In this document: positions 39,593-48,695 of the stretch, one piece after another | How the letters are laid out: every line of letters starts with the position of its first letter | Numbering within the stretch: the stretch's first letter is position 1 | Assembly: GCF_025420585.1 (NCBI RefSeq) | Contig: NZ_JAOEGB010000006.1 | Span: forward strand, 1 to 64,000 | Origin: Planotetraspora sp. A-T 1434 | GTDB lineage: Bacteria; Actinomycetota; Actinomycetes; Streptosporangiales; Streptosporangiaceae | Direction: 5' to 3' | DNA length: 64,000 nt | Notes under the pieces: generated by a model | What the model was told of the DNA's origin: nothing | Seen by the model: only the letters and a program-made list of their open reading frames with translations | Databases searched by the model: none | Position numbers and translations under genes: made by a program

Positions 39593-42500
39593 GTGTCAAG
39601 GAAGCCCCCGCCTACCTACTTACGCACGGGCGCGGTCATCGCCGGTCTCGGCCTCATAACCGCGATGGTCCCCGCGGGATCCGCCGCCGCGGACCCGACC
39701 CCCACGCCGTCGCGGTCGTGGAACGCTACAGCGGTCACCGGCGCCGAGCGCGTCCAGGGCGCGAAGTCCCCGAGCGGTCAGCTCGCCAAGAGCGACGAGG
39801 CTCTGCTGAAGTCGCAGTCGGCGGCTCCGGCGAGCGTCGTGGTGAAGCTCGACTACGACTCGCTCGCCGCGTACAAGGGCGGCCTGCCCGGCCTGCCGGG
39901 CACGAGCCCGTCGGTCACCGGCAGGTCACTCGACGTCAAGAGCGCGGACGCCGCCAAATACACCAAGCACATCGAGGGCATCGAGAACACCTTCCTCAGC
40001 GAGCTGAGCAAGAAGGTCGCCGGGGCCAAGGTCGGGCAGAAGCTCCGCACGGTCTACGGCGGCGTGGCCCTCACCCTCCCCGCGAACAAGGCGGCCGACC
40101 TGCTCAAGCTGCCGGGCGTGGCCGCCGTCCAGGAGGACAAGAGGGAGCAGCCCCTCACCGACTCCAGCCCCGAGTTCATCGGCGCGGACACGATCTACAA
40201 CCAGCTCGGCGGCGCGAATTCCTCGGGCAAGGGCGTCATCGTCGGCATTCTCGACTCGGGCGTGTGGCCGGAGCACCCGTCGTTCGCCGACCCGGGAACG
40301 CTGCCGGCTCCCCCGGCGAAGGCCGACGGCACCCCGCGGACCTGTAACTTCGGCGACAACCCTCTCACGCAGGCGAGCGACGTCTTCGCCTGCAACCACA
40401 AGCTGATCTCCGGCCAGCCGTTCCTCGCGACGTACAACGCGCTGGTGGGCGGCGAGACGTACCCCGACAGCGCCCGTGACTCCAACGGCCACGGCACGCA
40501 CACCGCGAGCACGTCGGCGGGCGGCCCGGTGGAGCACGCCAACCCGCTCGGCATCGACCGCGGCGCGATCCACGGCATCGCGCCGGCCGCGCACGTCGCC
40601 GTCTACAAGGTCTGCGGCGCGGAGGGCTGCTACCAGTCCGACTCGGCCGCCGCGGTGGCGCAGGCCATCGCCGACGGAGTACGGGTGATCAACTTCTCGA
40701 TCTCGGGCGGCTCGGACCCCTACAGCGACCCGGTCGAGCTGGCCTTCCTCGACGCGTACGCGGCGGGCGTGTTCGTCTCGGCCTCCGCGGGCAACTCGGG
40801 TCCCGGCGCGGGGACGACCGACCACCGCAGCCCGTGGGTGACCACGGTGGCCGCCTCCACCCAGTCTCGGACGTTCCAGTCGACGATCACGCTCACCGGC
40901 GGGCCGTCCATCAAGGGCGCGTCGATCACGCAGGGGATCTCCTCGCCGCTTCCCGTGGTGCTCGCGTCGGCTCCGCCGTACAACGACGCGCTGTGCGTCA
41001 GCACGCCGCCGGCGGGGCTGTTCACCGGCAAGATCGTCGCCTGCCGGCGCGGCCCGAACCGGGTGCTCAAGGGCGCCCAGGTCAAGAAGGGCGGCGCCGC
41101 GGGCATGATCCTTTACAACTCGACGGCGGCGGACATCATGACCGACAACCACTGGCTGCCGGCCGTGCACATCGACAAGCCGGAGACCGACGTCCTGCTG
41201 AGCTGGCTCAGCTCCCACCCGGGCGCGACGGCCACCTTCACCCAGGGCGAGAAGGCCACCTGGCAGGGCGACGTGATGACCACGTTCTCCTCGCGGGGAC
41301 CGGGGGGCGACTTCCTCAAGCCTGACGTGACCGCGCCGGGCCTGCACATCCTCGCGGGCCAGACCCCCACTCCCGAGGCGGAGGTGGACGGTCCTCCGGG
41401 CAACCTGTTCCAGGCGATCGCGGGCACCTCGATGTCGTCGCCGCACGTCGCGGGCGCCGGCGCGCTGGTGTTCGCGCTGCACCCCGACTGGACTCCCGGC
41501 CAGGTGAAGTCGGCCCTGGAGACCACCGCGGTCACCAAGGTGACCAAGCCGGACCGGACCACGCCGGCCGACCCGTTCGACCTGGGCGGCGGCCGCATCG
41601 ACCTGTCCAAGGCCGGTGACGCGGGCCTGACCCTCGACGAGACCGCGGCGAACTTCCTCGCCTCGGCCGCCGACCCGCTGAACCGGATCGACCTCAACGT
41701 GCCTTCGGTGAACGCGCCCACCATGCCGGGTGTGATCACCGCCAAGCGCACGCTGGTGAACGCGACCGGCAAGACGCTCACCTACTCCGCGTCGGGCACC
41801 ACCGTCAGCGGGGCGAGCATCACCGTGCTGCCGCCGCTGTTCAGCGTGAAGCCCGGCAAGAGCGTCAAGGTCACCATCGTGATCGCCGCGCCGGACCTGC
41901 CCGACGGGCAGTACTTCGGCCAGGTGAACTTCAAGCAGATCGGCGGCACCAGGGAACAGCACCTCCCGGTGGCGTTCTTCCGTCAGGAGGGCGCGGTCCC
42001 GATCGACCAGACCTGCGCGCCGAGCACCATCCCCCTGAACACAGCGGAGTCCACCTGCACCGTGTCCGTCCAGAACAACACGCTGGAGAACTCCGAGGTC
42101 ACCGCCGTCAGCACGCTCAACTCCAAGCTGCGGCTCACCGGTGTCACCGGAGCCACCCAGATCGGCTCGCAGATCGTTACGGCCAAGACGACCCTCGCGG
42201 CCAGACAACCGGACAAGCCGGGCATCGCGCCCGGCGAGAACCCCGCCGGCGGCTGGCTGTCACTCGCGGACTTCGGCATCGCGCCGCAGCCCATCGGTGA
42301 CGAGGAGGCGCTGAACTTCAACGTCCCGGCGTACGTCTTCGCCGGCAAGACCTACAACAGGATCGGCATCGTCTCCAACGGCTACACGGTCGCGGGCGGC
42401 ACCAACGGCTCGGCGGACATCGCGTTCGCGCCGCAGACGCTCCCCGACCAGGCGCCGCCGAACGGCGTGCTCGCGTCGTACTGGACCGACCTCAACGGCA

Positions 42501-42925
42501 CCGGCGCGCCCGGCGTCTACGTCGGAACCCTCAGCGACGGGACCAACCGGTGGCTGGTCGTCGAGTGGCACGTCAACCTGTACGGCACGAGCGACCTCAA
42601 GATCTTCCAGCAGTGGATCGGGCTCAACGGCACCGAGGACATCACCTACGCCTACGACCCCGCCCACCTGCCGGGTGACCCCGGAGCGGCCTACGGCCTG
42701 ACCGTGGGCGCCGAGAACGCCGAAGGCAACGCGGGCGGCCAGATCAGCGGTCCGCCCACGCAGGACTACCGGATCACCAGCACGCCGGGCGCCCCCGGCG
42801 GCACGCTCACCTACTCCTTCAAGGCGAAGGGCGTGTCCAAGGGCACCGGAACGGTCACGACCGGCACCTCCACCCCGCAGGTGAGAGGCATCACGGTCGA
42901 GGTCGACAAGATCACCGTCCAGTAG
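39593..42925 (+). CDS. Secreted subtilisin-family serine protease (S8) with PA domain
   Basis: 1110 residues from a GTG preceded by GGGAGG. Signal peptide (about 1-34, ending SAAADP), inhibitor-I9-like propeptide (about 75-190), and a catalytic domain with Asp221 (VGILDSGVWPEHPSF), His300 (DSNGHGTHTAST), oxyanion Asn401 (ASAGNSGPG) and Ser613 (AGTSMSSPHVAGAGAL). A PA domain is inserted at about 455-550 (GKIVACRRGPNRVLKGAQVK), as in plant-type subtilases. After that come Fn3-like and a further beta domain (NRIGIVSNGYTVAGGTNGSA). It probably degrades extracellular protein. Confidence 0.93.
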   Translation: MSRKPPPTYLRTGAVIAGLGLITAMVPAGSAAADPTPTPSRSWNATAVTGAERVQGAKSPSGQLAKSDEALLKSQSAAPASVVVKLDYDSLAAYKGGLPGLPGTSPSVTGRSLDVKSADAAKYTKHIEGIENTFLSELSKKVAGAKVGQKLRTVYGGVALTLPANKAADLLKLPGVAAVQEDKREQPLTDSSPEFIGADTIYNQLGGANSSGKGVIVGILDSGVWPEHPSFADPGTLPAPPAKADGTPRTCNFGDNPLTQASDVFACNHKLISGQPFLATYNALVGGETYPDSARDSNGHGTHTASTSAGGPVEHANPLGIDRGAIHGIAPAAHVAVYKVCGAEGCYQSDSAAAVAQAIADGVRVINFSISGGSDPYSDPVELAFLDAYAAGVFVSASAGNSGPGAGTTDHRSPWVTTVAASTQSRTFQSTITLTGGPSIKGASITQGISSPLPVVLASAPPYNDALCVSTPPAGLFTGKIVACRRGPNRVLKGAQVKKGGAAGMILYNSTAADIMTDNHWLPAVHIDKPETDVLLSWLSSHPGATATFTQGEKATWQGDVMTTFSSRGPGGDFLKPDVTAPGLHILAGQTPTPEAEVDGPPGNLFQAIAGTSMSSPHVAGAGALVFALHPDWTPGQVKSALETTAVTKVTKPDRTTPADPFDLGGGRIDLSKAGDAGLTLDETAANFLASAADPLNRIDLNVPSVNAPTMPGVITAKRTLVNATGKTLTYSASGTTVSGASITVLPPLFSVKPGKSVKVTIVIAAPDLPDGQYFGQVNFKQIGGTREQHLPVAFFRQEGAVPIDQTCAPSTIPLNTAESTCTVSVQNNTLENSEVTAVSTLNSKLRLTGVTGATQIGSQIVTAKTTLAARQPDKPGIAPGENPAGGWLSLADFGIAPQPIGDEEALNFNVPAYVFAGKTYNRIGIVSNGYTVAGGTNGSADIAFAPQTLPDQAPPNGVLASYWTDLNGTGAPGVYVGTLSDGTNRWLVVEWHVNLYGTSDLKIFQQWIGLNGTEDITYAYDPAHLPGDPGAAYGLTVGAENAEGNAGGQISGPPTQDYRITSTPGAPGGTLTYSFKAKGVSKGTGTVTTGTSTPQVRGITVEVDKITVQ

Positions 42926-42937
42926 CGAAAGACAGGC

Positions 42938-42966
42938 GGGGCCCGGCGGATCGTCCGCCGGGCCCC
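42938..42966 (+). terminator. Strong hairpin after the subtilase gene
   Basis: Perfect 13-bp stem GGGGCCCGGCGGA / TCCGCCGGGCCCC with loop TCG, 13 bases past the stop. No U tract. Just downstream, short direct repeats of GGCGGCCACCTCTGC occur (43030-43080). Confidence 0.8.
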
Positions 42967-43094
42967 CTGCGTCTGTCACCTCTGTCCGTGACCCCGGGCG
43001 GCGGAGTCCAGTCCGTCACCACTGCCCGTCACGCTCTGGCGGCCACCTCTGCCCGTCGCACTCGGGCGGCCACCTCTGCGGGTTACCTCTGCCG

Positions 43095-43523
43095 CTACCT
43101 CCTGAGGTAGCCGACGAGGGCGTCCTTCTCGGTTTCCAGCTCCTCGATGGCGACCTTCACGACGTCACCGATGCTCACGATGCCCGCGAGCCTGCCGTCC
43201 CGCACGACCGGGACGTGCCGCACGCGGTGATTGGTCATGGTGCGACGAAGCTCGTCCACGTTCGCGTCTGGACCGCAGGTACGGACCTCCGACGTCATGA
43301 TGGACGACACCGGCTGGGTGAGAATGTCGGCCCCGCGCTCGTGCAGCCGCCGTACTATGTCACGTTCGGAGACGATTCCCGCGATGGTCACGCCGTCCTC
43401 CGACACCACCACCGCACCGATGTTGAGCTTGGCCAGCGTGGCCAGTAGTTCGGTGACCGTGGCATCAGGGGGGACCGTCGCCACACTGGTTCCCTTAGCC
43501 TGCAAGATCGAGCCGATGAGCAA
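43095..43523 (-). CDS. CBS-domain protein
   Basis: 142 residues from TTG 43523 (AAGG upstream); the frame runs on to 43637 but that part is low quality. Starts LLIGSILQAKGTSVATVPPD, with CBS pair ATVTELLATLAKLNIGAVVV...GIVSERDIVRRL and IMTSEVRTCGPDANVDEL...VRHVPVVRDGRLAGIVSIGD. The paired CBS domains bind adenylates and may report energy state. Divergent from the mce operon with a 313-base spacer that holds two inverted repeats. Partner unknown. Confidence 0.87.
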   Translation of the reverse strand: MLIGSILQAKGTSVATVPPDATVTELLATLAKLNIGAVVVSEDGVTIAGIVSERDIVRRLHERGADILTQPVSSIMTSEVRTCGPDANVDELRRTMTNHRVRHVPVVRDGRLAGIVSIGDVVKVAIEELETEKDALVGYLRR

Positions 43524-43779
43524 TCGACACCGCCTTTCCGGGGCTCCGGGGGGCGAACCCCGTCTCTCGCTCCGGCCGTACGGCGGGAGCGGCAAAGCCT
43601 GTTTTCCCAGGCAACAGTGCTTGCCCAACCCCGTCAAGTCCCCTGACCCAGGGCATGGAAAATATCACCCTTCCCTTGTCCGGAGCCCTGGCCGTCAACC
43701 GGCTCTCCCTTGATGGCCTTTGAACCGATATGCACTCTCCGTATCGTGTCCGTCGCACACAGTTTGCCAAAAGCGCCGA

Positions 43780-43803
43780 CTTACTGGACAACACGTCAGT
43801 AAG
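43780..43803. promoter_or_regulatory. Inverted repeat upstream of the mce operon
   Basis: CTTACTG and CAGTAAG separated by 10 bases, 34 bases before the first yrbE start. Arm length and spacing suit a dimeric TetR/GntR-type regulator. No regulator gene is adjacent. Confidence 0.5.
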
Positions 43804-43813
43804 GTGACTGCTT

Positions 43814-43828
43814 CATAGGCGACCTATG
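43814..43828. promoter_or_regulatory. Short palindrome between operator candidate and first mce-operon gene
   Basis: CATAGG-CGA-CCTATG, a perfect 6-bp inverted repeat ending eight bases before the ATG. Could be an operator or a small hairpin that influences translation. Confidence 0.4.
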
Positions 43829-43836
43829 GGGTGGTC

Positions 43837-44658
43837 ATGACGACACGGACGGCAACCGGCAGGACGGGCGGCAGGGCGGGCGGCAGGGCGGGCGGCAGGG
43901 CGGGCGGCCTCCTGTGGGTCGGCGACGTCTTCGTCCTCGCGCTGGAGGGATTCCGCCGCACCTGGGACGTCCGGAGCTGGTTCTGGGAGTTCGCCGAGCA
44001 GTGCTGGTTCCTGACCAGGGTCACGAGCGTCCCCGTCCTGCTGGTCTCGCTGCCGCTGGGCGCGACCGTCGCTCTCCAGGTGGGGGACCTCGCCTGGCAG
44101 CTCGGCGCCTCCTCCGTCACCGGGCAGGCCGTCTTCACCGGCACGGTCCGGGAGGTCGCCCCGATGGCGTCCGCGCTCCTCATCGCGGGAGCGGGCGGAT
44201 CCGCGATGACGTCCGACATCGGGGCCAGGCACATCCGCGACGAACTGGCCGCGATGGAGGTCATGGCCGTCAACCCGATCCACCGGCTGGTCACCCCCCG
44301 GCTCTGGGCGTCCAGCACGGTCGCCGTCCTGCTGGTCCCGCTCGTCATCCTCGCGGCGGCCGCCGGCGGCTACTTCTTCAACGTCGTCGTCCAGGGCGTG
44401 ACCCCGGGGGCGTACTTCGACGGCGCCACGCGGCTGCTCGTCCTGAGCGACCTGCTGGTCACGCTGTTCAAGGCGTGGGTCTTCGGGTTCGCCGCCGCGA
44501 TCGTCTCCTGCCACATGGGCATGACCTGCGACACCAGCCCGGTCGGCGTGGGCCGCGCGGTCAACAGGGCGACCGTCCTGACGTTCCTGCTGGTCTTCAC
44601 GCTGAACTATGTGATCTCGACCGTCTACTTCCTCGCCTACCCGCCGAGGGGGGTCTGA
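43837..44658 (+). CDS. yrbEA: YrbE/MlaE-family mce permease (first)
   Basis: 273 residues from ATG 43837. The N terminus has Gly-Gly-Arg-Ala repeats from a 12-bp tandem (43862-43906). The permease domain has five to six membrane helices and the family segments FTGTVREVAPMASALLIAGA, GARHIRDELAAMEVMAVNPI and VNRATVLTFLLVFTLNYVI. With its partner it forms the membrane channel of a Mce lipid importer. The stop shares a base with the next start (TGATG). Confidence 0.92.
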   Translation: MTTRTATGRTGGRAGGRAGGRAGGLLWVGDVFVLALEGFRRTWDVRSWFWEFAEQCWFLTRVTSVPVLLVSLPLGATVALQVGDLAWQLGASSVTGQAVFTGTVREVAPMASALLIAGAGGSAMTSDIGARHIRDELAAMEVMAVNPIHRLVTPRLWASSTVAVLLVPLVILAAAAGGYFFNVVVQGVTPGAYFDGATRLLVLSDLLVTLFKAWVFGFAAAIVSCHMGMTCDTSPVGVGRAVNRATVLTFLLVFTLNYVISTVYFLAYPPRGV

Positions 44659-45521
44659 TGGCGACGGTCCCCGGCGCGGAGACCGGGCCCGGTCCGTCCC
44701 GGCTGCCGCGCGAACTGCTCGAACGGCTGGCATCGCCGGCCGGCTGGACGCTGTTCGCGGGGAAGGTCGTGTTCTACAGCGCCCGCGACATCGTGCTGCG
44801 ACTCAGGTTCCCCAAGGTCGTGCTCCGCCAGATCAGCGACGTGGTCGTCGGCGTCGGGGCCACGATCGTCGGCGGCGGCATGGTGCTCGTGGTCTTCACG
44901 ATGGCCTTCTTCGTCGGCGCGACCGTCGGCCTCCAGGGCTACCAGGGCCTCCAGGCGATCGGGGCCGAGTCGTTCATGGGCCTGGTGAGCAGCTTCGCCA
45001 ACGTCCGCGAGATCACGCCCATCATCGCCGCGACCGCGCTGGCGGCCCAGGTCGGCTCCGCGTACACCGCCGAGCTGGGCGCGATGCGGATCTCCGAGGA
45101 GATCGACGCTCTTGAGGTGATGGGGATCGACGCCTTCACCTATCTCGTCTGCACCCGGGTGGTCGCGGCGCTGGCGGCACTGATCCCGATCTACCTGATC
45201 GCCCTGTTCGCCAGTTTCTTCGCGACCCGTTTCATGTGCGTGGAGGTCTTCGGCATGGCCCCGGGCGGCTACGACTACTACTTCCACCTCTACCTGCCGG
45301 TGATCGACATCGTCTACAGCGTGACCAAGGTGGCGGTCTTCGCGTTCGCGGTGGTCGTCATCCACTGCTATCACGGGTTCCACGCCACCGGCGGGCCCGT
45401 GGGCGTGGGACTCGCGGCCGGTCGGGCCATCCGGCAGTCGATCATCACGATCGTCGTGCTGAACCTACTGCTCTCCACCCTGTTCTGGGGGAACGGCGGA
45501 AGCGTGAGGCTGACCGGATGA
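44658..45521 (+). CDS. yrbEB: YrbE/MlaE-family mce permease (second)
   Basis: 287 residues. Permease domain with GATVGLQGYQGLQAIGAESF, FANVREITPIIAATALAAQV, GAMRISEEIDALEVMGIDAF (coupling helix) and VGVGLAAGRAIRQSIITIVV. Pairs with the preceding protein. Start set by the TGATG junction; the stop overlaps mceA (ATGA). The ATPase (MceG/MkL) that powers such importers is not in this operon. Confidence 0.93.
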   Translation: MATVPGAETGPGPSRLPRELLERLASPAGWTLFAGKVVFYSARDIVLRLRFPKVVLRQISDVVVGVGATIVGGGMVLVVFTMAFFVGATVGLQGYQGLQAIGAESFMGLVSSFANVREITPIIAATALAAQVGSAYTAELGAMRISEEIDALEVMGIDAFTYLVCTRVVAALAALIPIYLIALFASFFATRFMCVEVFGMAPGGYDYYFHLYLPVIDIVYSVTKVAVFAFAVVVIHCYHGFHATGGPVGVGLAAGRAIRQSIITIVVLNLLLSTLFWGNGGSVRLTG

Positions 45522-46570
45522 CCGGCGGCCACCCCTCTCCCGGTGTACGGCTCGGCGTACGGCTCGGTGTGGCCGTCCTCACCGTCGCCGCGGTCGCCGC
45601 CGCCGGGGCCCTCGTCGTACGGAAGGTCACGGGCGCCGAGGGCGTCCGCTACACGGCCGAGTTCGGCCATGCCGGGCAGGGGCTGGACACCTCCTCCCCC
45701 GTCAAGATCCGCGGCGTCACCGTCGGCGGCGTGACCTCGGTCGACCTCGACGACAGGGGACGCGCGGTGCTGACCCTGCGCGTGGATCCCGGCGTCCGCG
45801 TGCCGGACTCGGCCGCCGCCTCGATCGAGCCGTCGTCGGTTTTCGGCCCCAAGTTCGTCAACCTCATCCCCGGTGGTCACGAGGGCTCCGGGCCGTACCT
45901 GCCGGATGGCGCGGCGATCACCAGGACCGAGGATCCCGCGGACCTGTCCGACTCGTTCGGCGACGCCTACAGCGCGCTGAGCGCGGTGAACCCACAGGAG
46001 GTGGCCGTCATCGCGCACACGCTCGGCCGCGGGCTCGACGGGAAGGGCGGCGAGCTGCGTGACCTGGTTGGCAACGCCGGGACGGTCCTGGACGTGGCCT
46101 ACCGGCACAGGACGGACGCCGCGAAGTTCCTCCATGACGCGGGCGATCTCAGCACGGCCCTGGCGTCGAAGGGCGGCGACATCGTCGGGATCGCGGCCGA
46201 CACGAACGCGGTGACGCCGGACCTGGTCGCCCGTGCCGATGAGGTCCGGGCGATTCTCGCCGAGCTGGACTCCATCTCGAGCTTGACGGCGCACGGTCTG
46301 AAGAAGCACGGCGGCGACCTCAGGGCGGCGGTCAGTTCGGGAGAGCGGGCCGTCCGCGTCGTCTACGACCAGCTCGGCATCGCCGGGGACGGCGTGCGCG
46401 GCCTGACGAGGTTGCTCGCCACGCTGAACCGGCTGATCGCGGCCCCCGGCCCGGACGGGACGAGGCAGCTCGGGGTCGAGGCGTACGTTCTCACCGATCC
46501 CTGTCAGCTCCTCGCCGGCCTCTGCGACCCGGGAGGGCCCTCCCCGCGAGACGAGGTGAGCGGCCGATGA
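45518..46570 (+). CDS. mceA: Mce-family substrate-binding protein, MceA position
   Basis: 350 residues, start fixed by the ATGA overlap. One N-terminal membrane anchor (VAVLTVAAVAAAGALVV), the MlaD/MCE domain (YTAEFGHAGQGLDTSSPVKI, RGVTVGGVTSVDLDDRGRAV, SSVFGPKFVNLIPGG), and a helical C-terminal needle region (RADEVRAILAELDSISSLTA). Six such proteins build a hexameric tube that carries lipids across the cell envelope. Confidence 0.92.
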   Translation: MTGGHPSPGVRLGVRLGVAVLTVAAVAAAGALVVRKVTGAEGVRYTAEFGHAGQGLDTSSPVKIRGVTVGGVTSVDLDDRGRAVLTLRVDPGVRVPDSAAASIEPSSVFGPKFVNLIPGGHEGSGPYLPDGAAITRTEDPADLSDSFGDAYSALSAVNPQEVAVIAHTLGRGLDGKGGELRDLVGNAGTVLDVAYRHRTDAAKFLHDAGDLSTALASKGGDIVGIAADTNAVTPDLVARADEVRAILAELDSISSLTAHGLKKHGGDLRAAVSSGERAVRVVYDQLGIAGDGVRGLTRLLATLNRLIAAPGPDGTRQLGVEAYVLTDPCQLLAGLCDPGGPSPRDEVSGR

Positions 46571-46650
46571 GGCACCGGAGCGAACCGGGCGAGCGAGCGG
46601 CGCGCCGGACGTCCCCACACCCGCGAGACGAGGTGAGCGACCGATGAGGC
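46544..46650. repeat. 30-bp direct repeat containing the gene junction
   Basis: 46544-46573 and 46621-46650 are identical except for one base; both contain GAGACGAGGTGAGCG(G/A)CCGATGAGGC, i.e. a ribosome site, a stop and an ATG. Units start 77 bases apart. Confidence 0.85.
46567..46647 (+). CDS. 26-codon mini-ORF between mceA and mceB
   Basis: MRHRSEPGERAARRTSPHPR, then DEVSDR and a stop. Its ATG overlaps the mceA stop, and its stop overlaps the mceB ATG, so it would carry ribosomes across the gap. It arose from duplication of the junction. Very basic; a function as a peptide is doubtful. Confidence 0.45.
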   Translation: MRHRSEPGERAARRTSPHPRDEVSDR

Positions 46651-47675
46651 GACGCGCGCTGGGGTGGTTCGCGGTGTTCGCCCTCGTCACGGCTGGGCTG
46701 CTCGGCCTGATCGGCGCACGCATCGCCCGCCTTCAGACCGGGCCGGTCTACCGGCTGGTGGCCGTGTTCGACGACGTGTCGGGGCTGCGCGAGGGCGACC
46801 AGGTGAAGATCGCCGGAGCTCCCGTGGGGCAGGTCGAGACGATCAAGGTCCTGGACGGCCGAGCCGAGGTCACGATGGCGGTCGAGCGGGCCGTCAGGGT
46901 CCCATCGGACAGCGAGGCCGCCGTGCGGTGGCGCGACGCGATCGGCCAGCGGGTCGTCTACCTGCTGCCCGGCACCGCGACCGGCCATCTGACGGACGGC
47001 GCGCGGATCACTCACACCGCCTCGGTCGTGGACATCGGCCGGCTGGTGCAGGACCTCGGCCCGCTGACCCGCAGCCTCGACCCCGGCCAGATCAACCGGC
47101 TCCTCACCGCCGCCGGTCAGGCGCTCGACGGCAACGAGAGGAACATCCCCCGGCTCGTCGCGGGCCTCGACGACGTCACCGCCACGATCGTCGAGCGGAA
47201 GAAGGTCATCGAGCGGATGCTCGGCGACTACGCCACCGTCACCGGCGTCGTCGCGCGCCGCGACAGGCAGATCGGCCGGCTGGTCCGCAATCTTGTGACC
47301 CTGAGCGACGCCTTCGCCGCTAACCAGAAGGCCGTCGACGACGCGCTGGTGGAGCTGTCCGCGACGGTCCACACCTCGGACCTCGTTCTCGGGTCCAACG
47401 CGGAGCAACTCGGCACGGTGATCGACCACCTCGGCGGGCTCACCGGCGGCCTGCGGCGGCACGTGGCCGACATCCGGTCGGCCATGACGAGGCTCCAGCC
47501 GCTCCTCGCCCGCGCCTACGCGACGACGAGCCGGGGACGGTTCGTCACCACGGCCGTTCCCTGCGTGGCGCTCGGGCCGCCGCCCTGCCCGTACGGCATG
47601 AGCACTCCGCCGCCGCTGCGCGGAAGCGCCAGGCTGACGGGCGCCGGCCTGCGCGCGCTCATGGTGGGTGAGTGA
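46644..47675 (+). CDS. mceB: Mce-family substrate-binding protein, MceB position
   Basis: 343 residues. Single anchor helix (LGWFAVFALVTAGLLGLIGA), MCE domain (YRLVAVFDDVSGLREGDQVK, GAPVGQVETIKVLDGRAEVT, ERAVRVPSDSEAAVRWRDAI) and a long helical region (QALDGNERNIPRLVAGLDDV). ATG overlaps the mini-ORF stop. A ring subunit of the importer. Confidence 0.92.
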   Translation: MRRRALGWFAVFALVTAGLLGLIGARIARLQTGPVYRLVAVFDDVSGLREGDQVKIAGAPVGQVETIKVLDGRAEVTMAVERAVRVPSDSEAAVRWRDAIGQRVVYLLPGTATGHLTDGARITHTASVVDIGRLVQDLGPLTRSLDPGQINRLLTAAGQALDGNERNIPRLVAGLDDVTATIVERKKVIERMLGDYATVTGVVARRDRQIGRLVRNLVTLSDAFAANQKAVDDALVELSATVHTSDLVLGSNAEQLGTVIDHLGGLTGGLRRHVADIRSAMTRLQPLLARAYATTSRGRFVTTAVPCVALGPPPCPYGMSTPPPLRGSARLTGAGLRALMVGE

Positions 47676-48689
47676 ATGGCGCTCAAGTCGTTCCGCGACC
47701 GCGACAGGGTCGCCGTCGGCCTGGTCTCGCTCGGGGTCTTCGCCGCGATCCTGGCGGGAACCTTCCTCGTCGGCACACTGGGCGTCTTCGAGGGCGGCTA
47801 CCGCATGTCGGGCGTCTTCGCCGACTCTGGTGGCCTGAAGGCGGGCAACGACGTGCGCGTCGCGGGTGTGGTCGTCGGCAGAGTGACCGAGGTCCGGCCG
47901 GACTACTCTCGCGGCGTCGTGGTGGTGACCTGGAAGGTGGATGACGGCGTCCACCTGGGGCGGCGAACCCGCGCGGAGATCACCCTGTCGAACCTGCTCG
48001 GTGGCCGCTACGTCAGGCTCAGCGGCCCGGCCGCCCCGCCGTACCTCGACCGGCTTCCGGAGTCGGGGCGCGTGGTGCCGCTGGAGCGGACCGGCACGCC
48101 GGTGCTGGTCACGGACGCGCTCAAGGACGCCACGGGGGTGGTGCGGCGGCTCGACACCAAGGCCGTGGACCGGCTCCTCGACGAGCTCGCCCGGATCGGA
48201 CCGGGCAGGAAGGGCCGGATGACCCGGCTGCTCGCCGACATCGGCGAGCTGTCCGGCGTCATCAGCCGGAGCCGGCCGGAGCTGCGGAGGCTCATCGGCA
48301 ACGGCACCAAGATCATGGATCTGGTCCGGCGCAAGGACAAGGAGCTGGGCCGGCTCGTCGACTCCATCCAGATCATGCTGGCCGAGCTGCGGCGGCGCCG
48401 CGGCGAGCTGCGCACCCTGCTGGGCGGCGGCAGCGATCTCGTGGCCCGCATGTCGGCTCTCATCGACAGGCACGAAAAGAGCCTGCTGGCGGTGATCGAC
48501 GACGTGAGCGCGATCGGCGGCACGCTGGAACAGGGGGACGAAGACCTCAACGCCACGCTCGCGTGGGTCGGCCCGGCGTTCTCCGGCCTGTCCGGCATCG
48601 GCGGCCACGGCCCGTGGATCGAGGCCGTCACCACCGGCCTCGGGCCGATCGACCCCGGGGTCCTCGGCGGCCTCAGAGACGGCAGGTGA
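47676..48689 (+). CDS. mceC: Mce-family substrate-binding protein, MceC position
   Basis: 337 residues; ATG is directly after the mceB stop. Anchor (VAVGLVSLGVFAAILAGTFL), MCE domain (YRMSGVFADSGGLKAGNDVR, AGVVVGRVTEVRPDYSRGVV, ITLSNLLGGRYVRLSGPA) and coiled helices (DKELGRLVDSIQIMLAELRR). Part of the same hexameric assembly. Confidence 0.92.
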   Translation: MALKSFRDRDRVAVGLVSLGVFAAILAGTFLVGTLGVFEGGYRMSGVFADSGGLKAGNDVRVAGVVVGRVTEVRPDYSRGVVVVTWKVDDGVHLGRRTRAEITLSNLLGGRYVRLSGPAAPPYLDRLPESGRVVPLERTGTPVLVTDALKDATGVVRRLDTKAVDRLLDELARIGPGRKGRMTRLLADIGELSGVISRSRPELRRLIGNGTKIMDLVRRKDKELGRLVDSIQIMLAELRRRRGELRTLLGGGSDLVARMSALIDRHEKSLLAVIDDVSAIGGTLEQGDEDLNATLAWVGPAFSGLSGIGGHGPWIEAVTTGLGPIDPGVLGGLRDGR

Positions 48690-48695
48690 GCCGCG

